A model generated the notes under the pieces. The model searched no databases and was not told where the DNA came from. It saw nothing but the letters and a program-made list of their open reading frames with translations. A DNA stretch of 15,925 nt from an uncultured Pedobacter sp. (lineage in GTDB: Bacteria > Bacteroidota > Bacteroidia > Sphingobacteriales > Sphingobacteriaceae). Within the stretch, counting starts at the first letter, position 1. Each line of letters begins with the position of its first letter. The position numbers and the translations under genes are program-made. Shown piece after piece: positions 1 through 6,629 of this stretch. The stretch covers positions 1 to 15,925 of the forward strand of contig CALLKE010000110.1 in the NCBI GenBank assembly GCA_938008555.1, given 5' to 3'.

Positions 1-54
1 ATTAAAAACAAAATCTCGATTATTCATATGAATAATCGAGATTTTGTTTTTAAT
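1..54. terminator. Perfect 54-bp palindrome, likely bidirectional terminator
   Basis: Bases 1-27 are the exact reverse complement of 28-54, centred on CATATG. The core arm (about 13-25) holds the only G/C-containing stem, and the outer arms are an A-rich run on the left and a T-rich run (TTTTGTTTTT) on the right. A transcript from either strand would therefore make a stable hairpin followed by a U-rich tail. It lies 34 bp beyond the stop of the minus-strand gene at 89-607, so it should end that operon. The symmetry suggests it also ends a convergent gene to the left of the window. The left edge could extend beyond base 1. Confidence 0.82.
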
Positions 55-88
55 GCTCCTCTATTTCTGAAGAATCGAGAAGCGTTAT

Positions 89-607
89 TTATTCTACTAA
101 ATTGAATTTGTTCGATCTGTCTTGCGCATCACTGATCGTTTTGCTTAACTCTTTGATCAATTGAGTAATCGCATTCTTCAATTTTACATCCTTATTATAA
201 TCAATATCAAAAAGTACATGCTTACTCTTACGTTCGTACGTATACTCAATATAATAATGTGGGGTATTTCTATTATGTGATTTTTCTGTGGCTTCAAGCA
301 CCTCTGGAAAGTTCCAAAAGCCCAACTCTGCTGCTTTGCGATGTAAATACAACAGCTCATCCTTAGATAATTTCACAGTTGTTTTAACCAAGGAATCATT
401 TTCATTGACATATTGATATGCTCCACTCTTAGAATCATATTCATTGATTAACTTATCACCTAAGCCATACTTAAAAGTGATAGACCTAAATTCAGAGAAT
501 TTATAGGGTGCATTCTTAATCATTGTTCCATAGTAGTATACACAATACAGCACAAAGGGAACAATTATACAGATGGCTAAAAATATTTTCTTACTCGTAT
601 CATTCAT
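89..607 (-). CDS. Hypothetical single-pass membrane protein, 172 aa
   Basis: I do not recognise a named family. The protein starts with a short polar segment (MNDTSKK), then one strongly hydrophobic helix at about residues 8-26, then about 145 mainly polar residues that are probably periplasmic. The soluble part has mixed alpha/beta character, with a recognisable stretch around LSKDELLYLHRKAAELGFW that looks like a surface helix. I chose the ATG at 607; a TTG at 616 in the same frame would add three residues. The ATG lies one base after the TGA of the upstream symporter gene (TGA-T-ATG), so the two are almost certainly co-transcribed and probably translationally coupled. That suggests a small accessory protein for the transporter or simple operon sharing; the function is unknown. 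The gene ends just before the palindromic terminator at 1-54. Confidence 0.75.
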   Translation of the reverse strand: MNDTSKKIFLAICIIVPFVLYCVYYYGTMIKNAPYKFSEFRSITFKYGLGDKLINEYDSKSGAYQYVNENDSLVKTTVKLSKDELLYLHRKAAELGFWNFPEVLEATEKSHNRNTPHYYIEYTYERKSKHVLFDIDYNKDVKLKNAITQLIKELSKTISDAQDRSNKFNLVE

Positions 608-608
608 A

Positions 609-2015
609 TCAATCAATATTATGTTTATTTATTATTGGAGAATGAGTCAATTCACCCTCCCACTTACTAACTACTGCAGTGGCAACACTATTCCCAATCA
701 CATTTGTAGCAGATCGCCCCATATCCAAGAGTGGATCAACTCCAATAAGTAGTGCCACACCTACTTCCGGAATACTAAATGTAGCAATAGTAGCTGCAAT
801 TACGACTAAAGAGGCTCTTGGCACACCCGCAACTCCCTTGCTCGTGAGCATCAACACTAAAAGCATGGACGCTTGCTGTTCAAAAGATAAATGTATTCCA
901 TACGACTGTGCAATGAACAACGATGCAAAAGTCATGTACATCATAGAGCCATCTAGATTAAAAGAATATCCCAATGGCAACACAAAGCTTACTATTTTAT
1001 TACTGCAGCCAAAACGCTCAAGTTGTAACATGATTTTAGGATAAGCTGCCTCACTACTTGCCGTGCTAAAAGCTAATAGAATGGCTTCCTTTAGACTGCT
1101 GATTAATCCCAGTATTCTCTTACTTAGAATTGCAAAACCAACCAAAATCAGAACTAGCCACAAGATGAATAACCCGAAATAAAACTCAGTGACAAAAATG
1201 GCATAAGTAGATAAGATACTAACTCCTTGTTTGGCAATAATTGCGGCCATTGCACCAAAAACAGCGAAAGGAGCAAAATTCATCACATAAGATGTTATTT
1301 TTAAAATTACGTGTGAAAAAGCATCCATCGCTTTCACCACGATTAGTCCTTTCTCTCCTACGGCAGCAGTAGCTACTCCAAAAAACAATGAAAACACTAC
1401 AATTTGTAAAATCTCATTAGTGGCCATCGCTTCAACAAAACTTTTCGGAAACACATGAGCTACAAAATCTTTCAGAGACAAAGCCCCTTTTTGAATTCCA
1501 GTATTTAGATGGTTATCTGGCAGTGATAAATGCATCGCGATTCCTGGCTTGAAGATATTCACTAAAATCATTCCAAGAAGTAAGGACAGCAAACTTGCAC
1601 ATATAAACCAAAGCATTGTTTTCCCACCTATCCGTCCTACTGCTCTGACATCGCCGACCTTAGCTACACCTACAACAAGGGTGGTAAAAATCAATGGCCC
1701 GACAATCATTTTAATCAGACGCAGAAAAATATCACTCAGCAAAGTCAATGGTTCAAGCTTTTTCTCTCGTATGGAATCATGTTCTTTTCGAATTTTCACT
1801 TGCTCTTCTAAATCCTTTTGCAGCTTTAAATAATGCACATTATTCGTGCTATCTCCGATTGCTGCCATATTGGCCTGAATAGCTTTGGCTTGAGAGTCAG
1901 ATCTGATAATTTGCTCGTTATGGGTTCTTATCCATTTAATATTGAGAATATATCCTACAGATATGCCTATAAAAAAAGCAATAAAGATGAACAAGGTTAG
2001 TTTGTTTTTTCTCAT
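609..2015 (-). CDS. Dicarboxylate/amino acid:cation symporter (DAACS/SLC1 family)
   Basis: Secondary transporter of the GltPh/GltP/DctA fold in the inner membrane, taking up dicarboxylates or acidic amino acids with cations. Visible family landmarks in the 468-aa product: first helix at about 5-25; LSDIFLRLIKMIVGP at 93-107; the serine-containing HP1 tip STASSEAAYP at 317-326; NLDGS at 353-357 (NMDGT in GltPh); the HP2 tip GVAGVPRAS at 394-402; and the substrate-binding helix LDMGRSATNVIGN with Asp431, Arg434 and Asn438 at the GltPh D394, R397 and N401 positions. Asn442 replaces the Na+-binding Asp405 of GltPh, as in DctA. Residues about 28-89 form a charged, helix-prone insert between the first helix and the rest, making the protein longer than the usual 400-430 aa. 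The frame stays open upstream to 2189, but the ATG at 2015 is chosen because it starts a normal N-terminal helix (MRKNKLTLFIF) and avoids purM. The exact substrate cannot be decided. Confidence 0.93.
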   Translation of the reverse strand: MRKNKLTLFIFIAFFIGISVGYILNIKWIRTHNEQIIRSDSQAKAIQANMAAIGDSTNNVHYLKLQKDLEEQVKIRKEHDSIREKKLEPLTLLSDIFLRLIKMIVGPLIFTTLVVGVAKVGDVRAVGRIGGKTMLWFICASLLSLLLGMILVNIFKPGIAMHLSLPDNHLNTGIQKGALSLKDFVAHVFPKSFVEAMATNEILQIVVFSLFFGVATAAVGEKGLIVVKAMDAFSHVILKITSYVMNFAPFAVFGAMAAIIAKQGVSILSTYAIFVTEFYFGLFILWLVLILVGFAILSKRILGLISSLKEAILLAFSTASSEAAYPKIMLQLERFGCSNKIVSFVLPLGYSFNLDGSMMYMTFASLFIAQSYGIHLSFEQQASMLLVLMLTSKGVAGVPRASLVVIAATIATFSIPEVGVALLIGVDPLLDMGRSATNVIGNSVATAVVSKWEGELTHSPIINKHNID

Positions 2016-2131
2016 AAGGAGCTCATAAAGCGGGGTAAAACTACGATATTTTAAAAGAAGATCATTTGAGCAATTAGTAAAGCTCACGAAGATATAGTTA
2101 CAGCCAGAAATAATTAGCCAGAAGTATCTAT

Positions 2132-2139
2132 TACTTTTG
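2132..2139 (+). promoter_or_regulatory. Candidate -7 box (TACTTTTG) for purM
   Basis: TACTTTTG fits the Bacteroidota primary-sigma -7 consensus TAnnTTTG exactly. It ends six bases before the purM ATG at 2146, so transcription would begin at or within a few bases of the start codon. I do not see a good TTTG at the expected -33 distance, so this is a weaker candidate than the asnS promoter, which uses the same octamer. Confidence 0.4.
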
Positions 2140-2145
2140 CTCTCA

Positions 2146-3321
2146 ATGTTAAACCAACGGTATTCACAACGCGGCGTTTCGGCCAGCAAAGAAGATGTGC
2201 ATCAAGCCATCAAGCATGTTGATAAAGGTATTTTTCCGAAAGCATTTTGCAGGATTGTTCCAGATATTTTGGGAGATGATGAAGCTTGGTGCAATATCAT
2301 GCATGCTGACGGAGCTGGAACAAAATCTTCGCTAGCCTATGTCTATTGGAAGGAAACAGGCGATCTTTCAGTTTGGCGGGGAATCGCACAGGATGCCATT
2401 GTCATGAATTTAGATGATCTGTTATGCATAGGTGCAGTTGATAATATTCTACTATCCTCTACCATAGGACGAAATAAGAATCAAATACCAGGTGAGGTCA
2501 TTGCCGAAATCATTAGGGGTACAGAAGATATTTTGAAGGAATTACGTGATCAGGGTATCGGAATTTATTCTACAGGCGGCGAAACTGCAGATGTAGGTGA
2601 TCTAGTTCGTTCCATTATAGTCGACTCTACGGTTACTTGTCGGATGAAACGTGCCGATGTCATTTCAAATCGTCATATTCAAGCAGGTGATGTAATAGTT
2701 GGTTTGGCTTCATACGGACAAGCCACGTATGAAAGAGAATATAACAGTGGAATGGGTTCCAATGGACTTACATCTGCACGTCATGATGTATTCCATTCAT
2801 GCGTTGGCCAAAAATATCCTGAGAGTTATGACCCTGCTATTCCTCATAAGCTCGTGTTTAGTGGAACCAAAAAACTGACAGATCGGGTTCTTGTGGGTGA
2901 ACACCAAATTGATATTGGGAAATTGGTTTTATCTCCAACTAGAACCTATGCCCCCATTGTGAAAAAAATACTTGAGAAACATCGTAACCAAATTCATGGC
3001 ATGGTACATTGCAGTGGTGGTGCTCAAACAAAGGTCTTACACTTTATTGATCATGTACATGTCATAAAAGACCATTTATTTCCGATTCCCCCACTATTTA
3101 AGCTGGTTCAATCAGAATCAAACACCACTTGGCAAGAAATGTATCAAGTGTTTAATATGGGTCACCGGATGGAATTATATGTTCCTGAAGCCATTGCTAA
3201 GGAAATTATTTCAATAAGCAATACATTCCATGTAGATGCTCAAATTATTGGACGGGTAGAGGAAGCCAAATTCAAGATGCTCACTATTCGGTCGGAATTT
3301 GGTGAGTTTATTTACTATTAA
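2146..3321 (+). CDS. purM: Phosphoribosylformylglycinamidine cyclo-ligase (AIR synthase), Bacteroidota type
   Basis: Catalyses ATP-dependent ring closure of FGAM to 5-aminoimidazole ribonucleotide in de novo purine synthesis, in the cytoplasm. The 391-aa product matches the long Bacteroidota form of the family, usually annotated AIR synthase or AIR synthase-related protein. Visible motifs: the N-terminal RYSQRGVSASKEDV; DGAGTK at 55-60, equivalent to DGVGTK of classical PurM; NLDD at 88-91 (classical ND pair); GGETADVGD at 144-152 (classical GGETAEMPG); and GMGSNGLTSAR at 202-212. It is about 45 residues longer than E. coli PurM. The frame could begin at TTG 2137, but ATG 2146 gives the conserved MxNQRYSQRG-type start and lies after the promoter-like box. 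It is divergent from the symporter gene; the 130-bp gap must hold both promoters. A hairpin follows at 3324-3355. Confidence 0.92.
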   Translation: MLNQRYSQRGVSASKEDVHQAIKHVDKGIFPKAFCRIVPDILGDDEAWCNIMHADGAGTKSSLAYVYWKETGDLSVWRGIAQDAIVMNLDDLLCIGAVDNILLSSTIGRNKNQIPGEVIAEIIRGTEDILKELRDQGIGIYSTGGETADVGDLVRSIIVDSTVTCRMKRADVISNRHIQAGDVIVGLASYGQATYEREYNSGMGSNGLTSARHDVFHSCVGQKYPESYDPAIPHKLVFSGTKKLTDRVLVGEHQIDIGKLVLSPTRTYAPIVKKILEKHRNQIHGMVHCSGGAQTKVLHFIDHVHVIKDHLFPIPPLFKLVQSESNTTWQEMYQVFNMGHRMELYVPEAIAKEIISISNTFHVDAQIIGRVEEAKFKMLTIRSEFGEFIYY

Positions 3322-3323
3322 AA

Positions 3324-3355
3324 GGGTTACGCCCAGTATCAACTGATCGTAACCC
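3324..3355. terminator. Stem-loop after purM, between convergent genes
   Basis: GGGTTACG (3324-3331) pairs with CGTAACCC (3348-3355), and inside it CAGT (3334-3337) pairs with ACTG (3342-3345) around the loop ATCA. It begins three bases after the purM stop. The T-rich tail is poor (CCTAGTTTAGATTATT), so intrinsic termination is plausible but not certain. Confidence 0.55.
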
Positions 3356-3390
3356 CCTAGTTTAGATTATTCGTTACAAATCTCACTTCT

Positions 3391-3405
3391 ATCCTTCACA
3401 AGGAT
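3391..3405. terminator. Small hairpin in the purM/DoxX convergent gap
   Basis: ATCCTT (3391-3396) pairs with AAGGAT (3400-3405) around a three-base loop CAC. On the plus strand it is followed by CGGGTTTTCT, a weak T-run; it also lies nine bases past the minus-strand DoxX stop. It may be a second, backup stop for purM or an element at the 3' end of the DoxX transcript. Confidence 0.4.
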
Positions 3406-3413
3406 CGGGTTTT

Positions 3414-3791
3414 CTACCTAATCATCGGCAAATATTTCTCTCTGTTTTCAAATAATATCCAAATCAAAATAACACTCAAAACTAGTGCGATCGGCAAACC
3501 CTGACTGCTTTGTACAATGTTTGTTAGAAATATTCCAACCATTACTGGAAAAATAATCACTGCTCCTAGTGCTCTGGTTTTAGGGAAAATAATCAGTAAA
3601 CCACCAACAATTTCAGCAACTCCAACCAGTGGTAAAAGCCAACCTATTTCCATAAACGCAGCCATTGCTTTAACCATCTTTTCGGGTAGATGATCAGGCA
3701 TTGGCATATAATTTAGAAATTTGTTGAGTCCTGAGTTTATAAACATTAAACCAAACAAAAGAGATAACACAAATAGAATTTTGTTCTTCAT
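3414..3791 (-). CDS. DoxX-family integral membrane protein, 125 aa
   Basis: Small four-helix inner-membrane protein of the DoxX/DoxD-like family. Hydrophobic segments lie at about residues 4-23, 45-68, 73-93 and 97-115. The first helix carries the typical small-residue and charged pattern (GLMFINSGLNKF), the second has the family-like acidic residue (GVAEIVGGLLIIFPKTR), and the C-terminus is basic. DoxX proteins are linked to quinone or thiol redox reactions in some bacteria, but most members, including this one, have no proven activity. The gene is on the same strand as the short peptide gene upstream (3984-4202), separated by 192 bp containing a long imperfect hairpin, so joint transcription is uncertain. 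I see no consensus promoter directly upstream; TAGATTGG at about 3852-3859 on the minus strand is one base off the -7 consensus. Confidence 0.88.
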   Translation of the reverse strand: MKNKILFVLSLLFGLMFINSGLNKFLNYMPMPDHLPEKMVKAMAAFMEIGWLLPLVGVAEIVGGLLIIFPKTRALGAVIIFPVMVGIFLTNIVQSSQGLPIALVLSVILIWILFENREKYLPMIR

Positions 3792-3897
3792 TGAGATTTT
3801 ATTTTTGAATTGATGATTTACATTGCTGCTCTACTTTATTATCAAGAGACCAATCTAATAGAGAAACTACTTTTTCATTGAAATATGATAATGATAT

Positions 3898-3967
3898 TTT
3901 ATAGAAATAGTCCAGGCTCATATCACATTCACTAGAGAATGAATTGAACCTGGACCTATTCTATAAA
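3898..3967 (-). terminator. Long imperfect hairpin after the double-glycine peptide gene
   Basis: TTTATAGAAATAGTCCAGG (3898-3916) and CCTGGACCTATTCTATAAA (3949-3967) are inverted copies differing by one single-base bulge on each side. Inside, CATTC (3926-3930) and GAATG (3938-3942) can form a second stem. The element begins 17 bp after the stop of the peptide gene (minus strand). The T-tract on the minus strand is poor (CTATAAAATATC), so it could be a terminator, a transcript-stabilising 3' structure or a binding site. Confidence 0.55.
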
Positions 3968-3983
3968 TTAGACTGAAATGATT

Positions 3984-4202
3984 CTACTCTTTTCCACAGT
4001 GGTGATGGGGGAAGATTGTACGAGTGGTCCACGTTTCATCTTCAATTCTGCCACCCTCATATTCCATATGAGTTTTAGAATGGAATTTCTGGACAACAGG
4101 CTTATGATGTTCTCCACAACCTCCAGTAATTAAGGATACGTCATTTGAGCTTAATACTTCTAAATTCATCGCATTCAATGCGGCCATTTTTAAATTTTTC
4201 AT
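3984..4202 (-). CDS. Double-glycine-leader peptide with His/Cys-rich core, 72 aa (candidate RiPP precursor)
   Basis: Residues 1-28 (MKNLKMAALNAMNLEVLSS, then NDVSLITGG) resemble the leader of Bacteroidota natural-product and bacteriocin-type precursors: basic N-terminus, spaced Leu/Met, a short acidic/polar segment and a terminal Gly-Gly. Such leaders are normally cut after GG by a C39-type peptidase transporter. The predicted 44-residue core starts CGEHH and ends HHHCGKE, with seven His (32, 33, 41, 45, 66-68), Cys29 and Cys69, several Thr/Ser, and a second GG at 50-51. ATG 4202 is preferred because it begins the leader directly and follows an A-rich stretch; the frame is open to an ATG at 4295 (103 aa), whose extra residues do not look like a leader. 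No modification enzyme or exporter lies in this window. Function unknown; metal binding or a modified peptide are guesses. Confidence 0.68.
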   Translation of the reverse strand: MKNLKMAALNAMNLEVLSSNDVSLITGGCGEHHKPVVQKFHSKTHMEYEGGRIEDETWTTRTIFPHHHCGKE

Positions 4203-4334
4203 TTTTTTAAAAATTAAGTATTTGTGAGTAATTAAGTTAGAAAGTTCATTTTTCATTGAGCTCAAGCCTAAAAAGCATTTGATTCGTGCATTCATCTAAA
4301 AAAGAACAATCTCTTATATAACGCCTATTTTTTT

Positions 4335-4360
4335 AAAAAAATATTATTCAAAAAGAATAA
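4335..4360 (-). terminator. Intrinsic terminator after the S46 peptidase gene
   Basis: Read on the minus strand, TTATTC (4360-4355), a five-base T loop and GAATAA (4349-4344) form a six-base A/U-rich stem followed by TA and seven T (4341-4335). It starts seven bases after the peptidase stop. The stem is weak in G/C but the U-tail is good. It separates the receptor/peptidase unit from the short peptide gene. Confidence 0.65.
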
Positions 4361-4366
4361 GTTCAT

Positions 4367-6535
4367 TTACATCCTTACATCCAGTTCATCAATTATATTT
4401 TTAGCCCCACCAAGTACATCAATACACCAAAGTACAAAGCGAGTATCAACTGATATGGTGCGTTTGTATTTTTTATCAAATGCAATATCACCACTCATAG
4501 CCTCCCAATTTCCATCAAAAGCTAAACCGATAAGCTCACCATCTGCATTAATTACTGGCGAGCCCGAATTACCTCCCGTAATATCATTATTGCTAATAAA
4601 AGCAACAGGCAAAGTGCCATTTTCAGCATATCGGCCAAAATCATGTCTCTCGTAAGCTTTCAAAAGTGATTGAGGCAGGTCAAATTCACTATTTCCGGGC
4701 TCGTACTTGGCCATCATACCATCAATTGTTGTAGTTGTGTTATAAGTGATGGCATCTTTTGGAGAATAGGTCTGCACCTGTCCGTAGCTAATACGCATCG
4801 TTGAATTTGCATCTGGGTACATCAACATGTCTTTATTTTTATTTAACAGCGCTTTCAAGTATAGATTATCGAGTGTAGCTTTTGTTGTTTCAAGATCAGA
4901 GATTACTGTACCAAAATTTGCTTTCACATATTCTGAAGGAACCAAATTCTTGGCAAATAGATATCCTGGATCATTTTCTAAAATAGCATTGTTCGGATTA
5001 GTCCAAAAATCACGAATGGCCGCAGGTTTTATCAAAGCACTTTTTTCCCATAGATAGTCAGCATATTTCTGAAAAGTAGCCTCTGGTGAACCTGCCCAAT
5101 TGTCGTCCACTATTTTGGTGACAAATGTGGGATGTTGGGATTTGGGAACATCTACGTAAAAGGCCGCTAATATTTGGGCGAATATTTTCTTATCGGCATT
5201 CTCATTATACGTATTCTCATAAGCTGTTAGCATTTTAGCCATGTCCTCATTCAAAGTAGTCAAGTATGCTTGGTCATCTTTTTTAGCGACTCTTTTATTC
5301 AATGCTGCTGCCAATGTGTTTGCATTACGCACCCAAGCTGAGGCCAAAAGACCATTATTACCAGCATATACATAATGAATTGCATAAGGCTCGTATGCTT
5401 TATAGGCTTGTTCATACTGAACCATTAGGTGTGCATACTCGGGTTTAGATGCAACCCATTGCATAAATTCGATTTCTTTCTTTTGCTTTTCGGCATAAAT
5501 ATTTAAGCGTTTCAACTGTTCTGTTTGCCCGATATAATATTTCCAATAATTAGCAATATTGGCGTACTGCGATGATAGCTTTAATCTGGTGTCTACACTT
5601 TTATCCATTTCTTCTTTCCAAGCTTTGAGACGAATATCACGTAGTTTGACAATAGTTGGGTTAGTTTTTTCAGTGGCTATCTGAACTCCGTAGGAGGTCA
5701 AAAAACGATCGGTACGACCTGGAAACCCATAAACTATTGTAAAGTCATTATTCTTTACCCCTTTGATAGACACAGGTAAGAATTTTTTTGATCTGTATGG
5801 TTTATTGCTGGCTGAATAAGATGCCGGTTTATTATTTGCATCAGCATACACCCTAAAAATGGAAAAATCGCCGGTATGACGTGGCCATTCCCAATTATCA
5901 GTATCACCACCGAATTTCCCGATAGATTGAGGGGGTATCCCAACTAATCGGATATCATTGAATCGCTCGTACACAAATAAAAGATATTGGTTTGCTTTAA
6001 AAACGTCCTTCACCTCCCCCTCCTCAGTAGTTCCATTGGTTGCACTCGCACTAATTTGCTTGCTTGCCTCACTGATTTTTGCCGCCCTCTCTTGATCAGA
6101 AACACCCTGAATAGCAGCCATCACTTGTGGTGTAACATCTTCCATTCGTACCAAAAACCGAACAAAAAGACCTGGAATTGGTTTCTCTTCGGCATATGAC
6201 TTAGCATAAAAACCATTGTCAAGAATATTGTTTTCAGGCGTAGAATTGGAAGCTGCTGCATCGTAGCCACAATGATGATTGGTAAATATCAGTCCATTTT
6301 TTGAAACGATTTCTCCAGTACAGAATCCTCCAAAAGATACAATCGCATCTTTGATGCTCACTTTATTGGCGCTATACAAATCTTCGGGACTTAGTTTGAA
6401 ACCCTCCTTTTTCATCTGTTCATAATTCTTTCCGATAAGCATCGGCAACCACATGCCTTCATCTGCTTTGGCTAGATTGCTTGTAGCTAGCACGACACCT
6501 AACAAATAGCACAGTATTAGTTTACTCTTTCTCAT
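4367..6535 (-). CDS. S46 family dipeptidyl-peptidase, DPP7-type
   Basis: Secreted serine exopeptidase that removes dipeptides from peptide N-termini in the periplasm. A signal peptide covers residues 1-24 (hydrophobic LILCYLLGVVLA, cut near AKA/DEG). The chymotrypsin-like triad is visible: TNHHCGYD with His88, NWEWPRHTGDFSIFR with Asp223, and TGGNSGSP with Ser657. These match the spacing of Porphyromonas gingivalis DPP7 and DPP11. The residue 18 after the catalytic Ser is Gly675, in FDGNWEAMSGD; DPP7 enzymes have Gly here and DPP11 enzymes have Arg, so preference for hydrophobic or broad P1 rather than Asp/Glu is predicted. The 722-aa length is normal for the family; the region about 300-600 is the helical lid domain. 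It follows an Oar-like receptor on the same strand with a 94-bp gap and no visible terminator, so co-transcription is likely, and is followed by a terminator at 4335-4360. Confidence 0.95.
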   Translation of the reverse strand: MRKSKLILCYLLGVVLATSNLAKADEGMWLPMLIGKNYEQMKKEGFKLSPEDLYSANKVSIKDAIVSFGGFCTGEIVSKNGLIFTNHHCGYDAAASNSTPENNILDNGFYAKSYAEEKPIPGLFVRFLVRMEDVTPQVMAAIQGVSDQERAAKISEASKQISASATNGTTEEGEVKDVFKANQYLLFVYERFNDIRLVGIPPQSIGKFGGDTDNWEWPRHTGDFSIFRVYADANNKPASYSASNKPYRSKKFLPVSIKGVKNNDFTIVYGFPGRTDRFLTSYGVQIATEKTNPTIVKLRDIRLKAWKEEMDKSVDTRLKLSSQYANIANYWKYYIGQTEQLKRLNIYAEKQKKEIEFMQWVASKPEYAHLMVQYEQAYKAYEPYAIHYVYAGNNGLLASAWVRNANTLAAALNKRVAKKDDQAYLTTLNEDMAKMLTAYENTYNENADKKIFAQILAAFYVDVPKSQHPTFVTKIVDDNWAGSPEATFQKYADYLWEKSALIKPAAIRDFWTNPNNAILENDPGYLFAKNLVPSEYVKANFGTVISDLETTKATLDNLYLKALLNKNKDMLMYPDANSTMRISYGQVQTYSPKDAITYNTTTTIDGMMAKYEPGNSEFDLPQSLLKAYERHDFGRYAENGTLPVAFISNNDITGGNSGSPVINADGELIGLAFDGNWEAMSGDIAFDKKYKRTISVDTRFVLWCIDVLGGAKNIIDELDVRM

Positions 6536-6629
6536 AATGTATTATTTTTTGTTTCTATTGGTTTTTTAAAGGCTTTATAATTGAGGACGAACTCATTCAT
6601 TCACCGGATACAACACAAAGAGATCGAAA

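Noticed and set aside
679..1044. 121-codon open frame on the plus strand inside the symporter gene
   Set aside because: It is antisense to conserved symporter motifs and shows no signal or domain of its own.
2016..2189. N-terminal extension of the symporter frame to 2189
   Set aside because: It would overlap purM and its start, and adds a segment with no transporter character before the normal N-terminal helix at ATG 2015.
4203..4295. Longer 103-aa version of the short peptide
   Set aside because: The added residues lack leader features, while the ATG at 4202 directly begins a typical GG leader after an A-rich stretch. It cannot be fully excluded.
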